Shown here: one piece after another, positions 5,667 through 9,826 of the stretch
Layout: every line of letters starts with the position of its first letter
How positions within the stretch are numbered: position 1 is the stretch's first letter
Assembly (NCBI GenBank): GCA_900770345.1
Contig: CAAGKF010000076.1
Coordinates: 1-9,826 of the forward strand
Origin: Lachnospiraceae bacterium
GTDB taxonomy: Bacteria > Bacillota > Clostridia > Lachnospirales > Lachnospiraceae
DNA: 9,826 bases
Reading direction: 5' to 3'
The notes under the pieces: generated by a model
The model's input: the letters and a program-made list of their open reading frames with translations, nothing else
Told to the model about the DNA's origin: nothing
The model's database searches: none
Program-made: the position numbers and the translations under genes

Positions 5667-6986
5667 TTACAGAAACGGTCTTTGCAGAAGCTCGATGCCG
5701 ACAAATCCTCTGGCATACCTCCCGCCGCCGATATTGACCTTATTGGTGTACTCGATGTTATACCGGCTCTCGTTCTGTTTGAGGAAGGAGCAGAAGCTCT
5801 TTTGGGAAAGGCTGCTCAAAGCGTTATCGTCACACCACAGCTTATAAACGGCGTACAGGTCTTTGGAGCTGACCTCGTAATCTGCCTTGAAGCGGATATA
5901 CCCCTCGGAGCTTAAAAACTCGATGATGTTGTTTCCGTCCGATACGGCAGCGTCCATGTTGTCCTGCGCCGACTGGCTGACCGTAAACTTGTAATCATTG
6001 TCGATCAGACGGTGCAATCCCTCCAATGCCCACAGGAAAATGCCCTCCGCTTCGGCGCACATCTTCTCAGCAATATAGGGATCGTCCTTTCTGTTCGGAT
6101 CTTTTTCCTTGGTGGAGAGGATGATCTGTCTGCGAAAAAAGCCCACGCTGCGGTCATAGAGAGATTGCAGGACACCGTTGCCCAAACCGATGAAGCGCAC
6201 ATACAAATCACCTTGATAGCTCTGCTGTCCCTTTTTCTCCAAATCCATCGGCAGCTCTGCTGTGATGATTGCCTTGATGTTGTTGGTCTGGGGCAGAGCT
6301 TCCAGCTTCATATCATCGTCCAGCATTACAAGCTCATGTTCCAGATCGGCACGAGCAAAAGGGCTTGTCTCCACTTTTGCGATACTGCCCGTGTTCATAT
6401 TGCTGCCAAGCAGCGCACGAAGAACGATACCGATACGGCTTTTGCCCTCGCCGCCCTTGCCGATGAGCAGGAGCATCTTCTGTCCCTTGGTAGAGGGGAT
6501 AAAGCAATATCCCATAAACTCCTGAAATGTCAGAATGTCCTCCGGCTCTAAAAGCTGGGACAAAAAATGCAGCCATGTCACAGGCTGCGGAGCATCGGGA
6601 TTATAGGCAACGGGCAGACGGTTTCGGCAGAAATCCTTTTCGGGGCTGAATGTGCCGTTCAGATAATAAGTGCCATTCGCCACATGGATGCGGTCTTGAT
6701 ATAGAGATAACTTTGCGGTGCAGCACTCCATACGCATCACATCCAGAAGATTGGTGACTTTCTTTGCAACGCCGCTTGTCACATAATACTTGATACGGTC
6801 ATAGATCACCTTTTTCAAGCGGTTTTCATCGTGTACTCTGCCGTTGACTGTGAAAAACGCATCGTTTACCGTGACCATTGGATAGTCCCGGAGGAATTCT
6901 TCGCAGAACACGGTTTCATTGATTTTCTTTCCGTCAAACCACGCCGGACACTCAAAGGGCGAGGTCTGCATCTTTTCTTCGCTCAT
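5667..6986 (-). CDS. P4/D5-type superfamily 3 replicative helicase (439 aa)
   Basis: This is an ATP-driven DNA helicase of the phage/plasmid P4-primase C-terminal (D5_N, DUF5906-like) class. Residues about 1-150 are an N-terminal domain of unclear role. The Walker A loop is GKGGEGKS at 176-183, an acidic Walker B is LDDDM at 222-226, and an FIGLGNG segment near 261-268 matches the SF3 motif C position with its Asn. The C-terminal 110 residues resemble the poxvirus D5/P4 winged-helix region that binds origins. The start at 6986 was chosen because GGAGG lies nine bases upstream; the ATG at 6995 directly abuts it. It overlaps the primase 3' end by 35 bases. With that primase it probably initiates replication of the excised circle. 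Confidence 0.9.
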   Translation of the reverse strand: MSEEKMQTSPFECPAWFDGKKINETVFCEEFLRDYPMVTVNDAFFTVNGRVHDENRLKKVIYDRIKYYVTSGVAKKVTNLLDVMRMECCTAKLSLYQDRIHVANGTYYLNGTFSPEKDFCRNRLPVAYNPDAPQPVTWLHFLSQLLEPEDILTFQEFMGYCFIPSTKGQKMLLLIGKGGEGKSRIGIVLRALLGSNMNTGSIAKVETSPFARADLEHELVMLDDDMKLEALPQTNNIKAIITAELPMDLEKKGQQSYQGDLYVRFIGLGNGVLQSLYDRSVGFFRRQIILSTKEKDPNRKDDPYIAEKMCAEAEGIFLWALEGLHRLIDNDYKFTVSQSAQDNMDAAVSDGNNIIEFLSSEGYIRFKADYEVSSKDLYAVYKLWCDDNALSSLSQKSFCSFLKQNESRYNIEYTNKVNIGGGRYARGFVGIELLQRPFL

Positions 6987-7584
6987 GGCGCACATCCTCC
7001 TTTTTCTTTCTTGCGGTGTAGTCGTGCAGGAACGTGATCTTGCCGTTTTTCATCAGCTCGTCCACCACGGTAACACGTTCTTCCAGATCGCCCACGGTCA
7101 AAATATCTGCCAGATATTCGATATAATCAATCATGTGGCAGGCTTCCACAAAGCGGTCATCCAGAGCATCGTCCGGTGTTTTGGGTGCATACCGCACTTT
7201 CCAATCTTCCAGCAGATGCAAATAATCCGTCAGCACTCGGAAGCAGAGCATTTCGTCCTCCCGGAACTGACGGATATAAGGATGCTTTGGCTTGAGGGGA
7301 GCTGTCGCAGGCTGTCCTTGTTCGGTGCTGATACCGAAGTCCGCAGCCAGTCTTTGCACCGCTTCATAGCTGCTCAGATCAAACAACCTTGCCACGAAGT
7401 CGATCACATCTCCCTTGGCTCCGCAGCCGAAGCAGAAGAAATATTCCTCGTTCAGCTTCAAGCTCGGATGCCTGTCATTGTGGAACGGGCAGCAAGCCAT
7501 ACCGTTGCGGCTCACTTTCAGCCCGTAGTGTTCGGCGGCTTGCTTTACGCTGACTGCCGCCTTGATGCTTTCATAAATGTTCAT
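6952..7584 (-). CDS. CHC2 zinc-finger primase-like protein without TOPRIM domain (210 aa)
   Basis: Residues about 5-95 match the DnaG-type zinc-binding domain. Cys32-Pro-Phe-His35 and Cys51-Phe-Gly-Cys54 give the C-x2-H...C-x2-C pattern, followed by GAKGDVIDFVARLF. In full-length primases this domain reads the priming site and a TOPRIM domain makes RNA primers. Here the TOPRIM part is absent; the remaining 115 residues are an acidic helical region with a Lys/Arg-rich tail. It may recruit or regulate a priming activity for the overlapping helicase, in effect a split P4-like alpha protein. The ATG at 7584 has GGAGG at six bases; the frame's extension to 7719 is non-coding leader. Confidence 0.88.
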   Translation of the reverse strand: MNIYESIKAAVSVKQAAEHYGLKVSRNGMACCPFHNDRHPSLKLNEEYFFCFGCGAKGDVIDFVARLFDLSSYEAVQRLAADFGISTEQGQPATAPLKPKHPYIRQFREDEMLCFRVLTDYLHLLEDWKVRYAPKTPDDALDDRFVEACHMIDYIEYLADILTVGDLEERVTVVDELMKNGKITFLHDYTARKKKEDVRHERRKDADLAL

Positions 7585-7608
7585 CGCATTCCTCCATAAA
7601 TTTTTCTC

Positions 7609-7656
7609 GACGATTTTGTTCGTCTGCTTGAATATACGGAGAAAATGTCTATAGAC
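7609..7656. promoter_or_regulatory. Palindromes upstream of the primase (possible operators)
   Basis: GTCTATAGAC (7647-7656) is a perfect 10-base palindrome, and GACGA/TCGTC (7609-7613, 7620-7624) is an inverted repeat 25-40 bases upstream of the primase start. A minus-strand promoter should lie near here, but I found no pair of hexamers with proper spacing: TTGCAT is 20 bases from TATAGA. Operator function is inferred from position only. Confidence 0.3.
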
Positions 7657-7685
7657 CGAAAAATCACGCACAAATGCAAGAAAGC

Positions 7686-7732
7686 AAAAAAGCCGCCCTG
7701 CAATTTTGCAAAAATGCAAAACACAGGACGGC
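7686..7732 (-). terminator. Strong hairpin terminator or attenuator in the primase leader
   Basis: On the minus strand GCCGTCCTG pairs with CAGGGCGGC (7724-7732 with 7692-7700, one G-T pair). An inner TTTTGCA-TTTT-TGCAAAA hairpin (7704-7721) sits inside it and TTTTTT (7686-7691) follows. This is a textbook intrinsic terminator, but no minus-strand gene lies before it. It should either attenuate a transcript that starts to its right and continues into the primase, or shield that operon from the divergent promoter. Confidence 0.75.
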
Positions 7733-7752
7733 GATTGTTCACAGTTATGATA

Positions 7753-7781
7753 TTGATTTTATTCCACTTGTGGTATATAAT
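7753..7781 (+). promoter_or_regulatory. Promoter with operator-like repeat for the regulatory operon
   Basis: TTGATT (7753-7758), 17 bases, TATAAT (7776-7781), 33 bases before the first gene of the plus-strand operon. The spacer contains CCACTTGTGG (7764-7773), an inverted repeat CCAC/GTGG exactly where a repressor would block RNA polymerase. The XRE-family product of the second gene is the obvious candidate ligand, which would make the operon autoregulated. Confidence 0.75.
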
Positions 7782-7813
7782 ATAGAGAAGTACAGGAATG
7801 GAGGTTGATACCG

Positions 7814-8011
7814 ATGAAATATCTTTCTACCTTTGAGGTTGCCGAAAAATGGGGGATTTCCCACCGCCGTGTCGGTATCCTCTGCAATGAAAACCGCATT
7901 CCCGGCGCACAGAGGGCGGGTGGACGATGGATTATCCCCGAAGATGCAGAGAAGCCAGCCGATGCAAGGATCAAAAGCGGAAAATACGTCAAGACGAAAA
8001 CGAAAGAATAA
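7814..8011 (+). CDS. Excisionase-like MerR/AlpA-family HTH protein (65 aa)
   Basis: The sequence MKYLSTFEVAEKWGISHRRV..GRWIIPEDAEKP is the classic small winged-helix 'DNA-binding domain, excisionase family' pattern. A MerR-type helix-turn-helix covers residues about 5-25, a wing is formed by the AGGRWIIP strand at about 35-42, and a basic tail ends KTKTKE. Such proteins bend DNA at element ends to direct excision, or act as regulators. Start at 7814 with GGAGG nine bases upstream; a TTG at 7805 abuts the ribosome site and was rejected. It is first in the plus-strand operon, 26 bases before the XRE gene, and divergent from the replication genes. Whether it is the directionality factor for the serine recombinase cannot be told from sequence. 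Confidence 0.85.
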   Translation: MKYLSTFEVAEKWGISHRRVGILCNENRIPGAQRAGGRWIIPEDAEKPADARIKSGKYVKTKTKE

Positions 8012-8037
8012 CACAAACAGGAAAGGGGGCGCAGAGC

Positions 8038-8877
8038 ATGGAGCGCAAATACTTATCCGGCAACATCAGAGAGCGTTTGCAGGATTTGATGAAAGAACGC
8101 AAGATCACACAGAGCGAACTTGCCGCAAAAATTGGAATGGATGTCAGCACACTCAGCAGATTTATCAGCAATGCAACAGGTAAGCTCGGTGACGAGAATA
8201 TCAAAAAGATCGCAAAGGAATTTGAGGTATCTACCGACTTCCTGCTCGGCGTTACCGATATTCCCGACCGCATGAATTATGATATAGCCGAACTCGGCTT
8301 GTCGGTACAGGCGGCGAAAAATCTTTACACAGGCAAGGTCAATGCTGAGGTTGTCAATCGCTTGCTTGAAAACAAAAACTTCGCCGCAATGACCAATATG
8401 ATCGCACATTATTTTGATGATACCCTTGCCGCCGGATATGCCGCACAGAATCAGATGTATGCCACACTCAGTGCGCTGCTGATGGGTGAAGCGAAACAGC
8501 ATCCCGAAGATAGAGAAGCCATTACAGAAGCCGCAAAGACTGTCAGCGTTTCAAGGATGCCGATGTATCAAGCTGATCTGACTGCTATTCAGAACGCCTT
8601 TATGAATGTGTTGAAAGAAATCAAGAAAGAGATTGGCTCCAATGTGTCAGACGCACAAGCCATGAGCAAAGAAGCGGCACAGCAGATGTACGCAGAGCTG
8701 ACAAAGGGACAGGATGTAATAAAGCCGAATGTAACGCCCGAAATGATTGCCGGAGCGATCACGGGCAGCGTCAGCGGTATGGATGGTGTTGACCCCGAAG
8801 CGTTAAAACAATTCAACCAGGCATTGATCGGGCTGCTCACGGTCAAGCCAACAGAAGATGAACATGACGGCAGTTGA
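8038..8877 (+). CDS. XRE-family transcriptional regulator with long C-terminal domain (279 aa)
   Basis: Residues about 6-72 are a Cro/CI-type helix-turn-helix: NIRERLQDLMKERKITQSELAAKIGM, DVSTLSRFISNATGKLG, then IAKEFEVSTDFLLGVTD, with the recognition helix around STLSRFIS. About 200 residues follow that resemble no ligand domain I know, with helical Ala/Glu/Met-rich segments and a low-complexity Gly/Ser stretch (IAGAITGSVSGMDGVD) near 240. Chosen start 8038 has AAAGGGGG eight bases upstream; the frame upstream of it overlaps the excisionase-like gene and was rejected. It probably represses its own operon through the repeat in the promoter spacer, and its 3' end overlaps the sigma gene by 20 bases, which implies coupled translation. 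Confidence 0.88.
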   Translation: MERKYLSGNIRERLQDLMKERKITQSELAAKIGMDVSTLSRFISNATGKLGDENIKKIAKEFEVSTDFLLGVTDIPDRMNYDIAELGLSVQAAKNLYTGKVNAEVVNRLLENKNFAAMTNMIAHYFDDTLAAGYAAQNQMYATLSALLMGEAKQHPEDREAITEAAKTVSVSRMPMYQADLTAIQNAFMNVLKEIKKEIGSNVSDAQAMSKEAAQQMYAELTKGQDVIKPNVTPEMIAGAITGSVSGMDGVDPEALKQFNQALIGLLTVKPTEDEHDGS

Positions 8878-9694
8878 TAACGAGAAACTGTGTGCGCTGG
8901 CGCAGACCGGGGACATGGATGCGCTGAACAGTCTGGTAGAAAACAACCTGCGATTTATCAAAATGACAGCGCATGAGATATGGAGCGCACAGATAGAAGT
9001 CAATCGGGCACTCGGCGTTACCTTTGACGATCTTGTGCAGGAGGGCTGTCTGGGACTGATGGGATGCGTGGAGAAATTCAATCCCGATGGCGGCAACAAA
9101 TTTCTGACATACGCAGCTCCGGCAATCCGCAATTCCATGATCGACTACATCCGAAGTCAGAGTACATCCTTTGAAGCAAAGCACATGGGCGAGATCGTCA
9201 GTCTGGACGAGGTGATGAAATTTGAAAATCGGGATCGTCATGCCTTTATCCCCGATTCCAATATGACCAATCCCGCACAGATTTATATTGCCAAGGAAAC
9301 GCACGAAGAACTTCACGCTGCCCTTGATGCGATCAGCAATCGAGAGCGTGAATACCTGTTGTACCGTTTTGGATTTGAGGACGATATGGAGCATCCTCTT
9401 ACCGAGACAGCGGAGCATTTCTTCCTGTCGGAGAGCAGAGCGAAATCCACGGAAAAGCTGGCGTTGGATAACGTATGGTTGGAGCTGCCGTGGTGGTTTC
9501 ACTGGCGAGGGGAACGGACGCTGCGGCGGGTTTTTATATACCTCTTGCGCCCCCGTTGGCACAGAAAATCTTTCCGCGCAGCTTCAAGATTTCCTATGCC
9601 AACTACACACGAACAGCCGGGTTTTGCTCATGGCAAATTCCTTGTCTTTTGTTGCTTACAGCCCACAAAATCCGCCTGTTCTGCTGCCGCTTGA
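8858..9694 (+). CDS. Sigma-70-family RNA polymerase sigma factor with aberrant C-terminal extension (278 aa)
   Basis: Region 2 spans residues about 24-105 (SLVENNLRFIK, FDDLVQEGCLGLMGCVEKFNP, FLTYAAPAIRNSMIDYIRS), the part that binds core polymerase and the -10 box. Region 4 spans about 150-213 (LDAISNREREYLLYRFGF, LTETAEHFFLSESRAKSTEKLALDNVW), a helix-turn-helix for the -35 box. No region 3 is evident. After LELPWW (212-213) the frame continues for 65 residues of Arg-, Pro- and Cys-rich, improbable protein, so the true coding end is probably near 9500 and the original stop may be lost. It starts inside the XRE gene with no strong ribosome site. It may direct transcription of the transfer genes beyond the window. 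Confidence 0.82.
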   Translation: MNMTAVDNEKLCALAQTGDMDALNSLVENNLRFIKMTAHEIWSAQIEVNRALGVTFDDLVQEGCLGLMGCVEKFNPDGGNKFLTYAAPAIRNSMIDYIRSQSTSFEAKHMGEIVSLDEVMKFENRDRHAFIPDSNMTNPAQIYIAKETHEELHAALDAISNREREYLLYRFGFEDDMEHPLTETAEHFFLSESRAKSTEKLALDNVWLELPWWFHWRGERTLRRVFIYLLRPRWHRKSFRAASRFPMPTTHEQPGFAHGKFLVFCCLQPTKSACSAAA

Positions 9695-9826
9695 AATTGA
9701 CTGTCGAGCGTGGGACAGCCCCTTTCCAGCGTCAGCGGTCGCAAAAGGTATAACACACTAGACTTTGCAAGCAAAATCGTGTGCCAACAGGGATGCTTCT
9801 CGCCCCTATTGGAAACCCAGAGCCAA
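9498..9826. other. Structured, probably non-coding region beyond the sigma gene
   Basis: No frame here shows a ribosome site or a credible protein. A two-tier stem is formed by GTTGGCA (9555-9561) with TGCCAAC (9597-9603) and AAATCTT (9566-9572) with AAGATTT (9586-9592), separated by a symmetric four-by-four internal loop. CTGTC/GACAG (9701-9705, 9714-9718) is a small hairpin. CCAACAGGG (9784-9792) pairs with CCCTATTGG (9804-9812) with one mismatch that is a U-G pair in minus-strand RNA. TGCCAAC recurs at 9782-9788. Together with the oriT-like motif at 9741-9768 this looks like a transfer-origin or structured-RNA region. Confidence 0.55.
9741..9768 (-). other. oriT: Candidate origin of transfer (oriT) with MobV-type nick core
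   Basis: The minus strand reads GCAAAGTCTAGTGTGTTATA then CCTTTTGC. The ten bases TAGTGTGTTA (9751-9760) equal the nick-site core I recall for the pMV158 MobM family, where the relaxase cuts after TAGTGTG. As in pMV158, the core lies within an inverted repeat, here imperfect: GCAAA(G)...(C)CTTTTGC, AAAGTCTA versus TATACCTTT. The window carries a MobV-family relaxase, so a cognate site is expected, and I found no other copy of the core, including in the gap directly upstream of that gene. A second relaxase beyond the right edge could equally own it. Confidence 0.6.

Noticed and set aside
9525..9545. Similarity between CGGGTTTTTAT here and CGGGGTTTTAT near 2041 as a pair of attachment cores
   Set aside because: Only about seven contiguous bases agree, which is expected by chance. 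The frame and structure on the right do not otherwise suggest the element ends there.
9475..9753. Plus-strand frame of 92 codons after the sigma gene
   Set aside because: No good ribosome site, Cys/Leu/Arg-rich composition, and it overlaps a hairpin-rich stretch and the oriT-like motif.

Overview
The window looks like a GC-rich gut-type Clostridia chromosome (Oscillospiraceae-like by composition and by the RpoB N-terminus; this placement is inference) carrying part of an integrated mobilizable element of lower GC. Positions 1 to about 2040 are host. They hold the start of rpoB with its own strong promoter, two small membrane-protein genes and a lipoprotein gene, all on the minus strand. From about 2040 to the right edge the sequence is the element; its right end is not in the window.

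Reading the element from its left end, the minus strand carries a large serine recombinase (integration and excision), a 64-residue acidic protein that appears to start at ATT, a Pre/Mob (MobV) relaxase, and a 71-residue helix-turn-helix protein whose stop codon overlaps the relaxase start. A roughly 440-base gap follows, rich in inverted and direct repeats. Beyond it are a P4/D5-type superfamily 3 helicase and a CHC2 zinc-finger primase with overlapping reading frames. The helicase, primase and repeat-rich gap form a plausible replication module. The relaxase and recombinase form the mobilization and integration module.

From about 7750 the plus strand carries a divergent regulatory operon: an excisionase-like MerR/AlpA HTH protein, an XRE-family regulator with a long C-terminal domain, and a sigma-70-family factor overlapping it. 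A consensus promoter with an inverted repeat in its spacer precedes this operon. A strong terminator hairpin lies between the two divergent units, on the side of the primase leader.

The sigma frame runs past its natural-looking end (LPWW) into about 65 residues of improbable protein, so the last 330 bases are probably non-coding. They are full of secondary structure. On the minus strand they contain TAGTGTGTTA, identical to the nick-site core known from the pMV158/MobV family of transfer origins. This is the most specific candidate signal in the window: a putative oriT for a MobV relaxase, about 4.7 kb from the relaxase gene seen here.

No antibiotic-resistance, toxin, CRISPR, tRNA or rRNA genes are recognisable.
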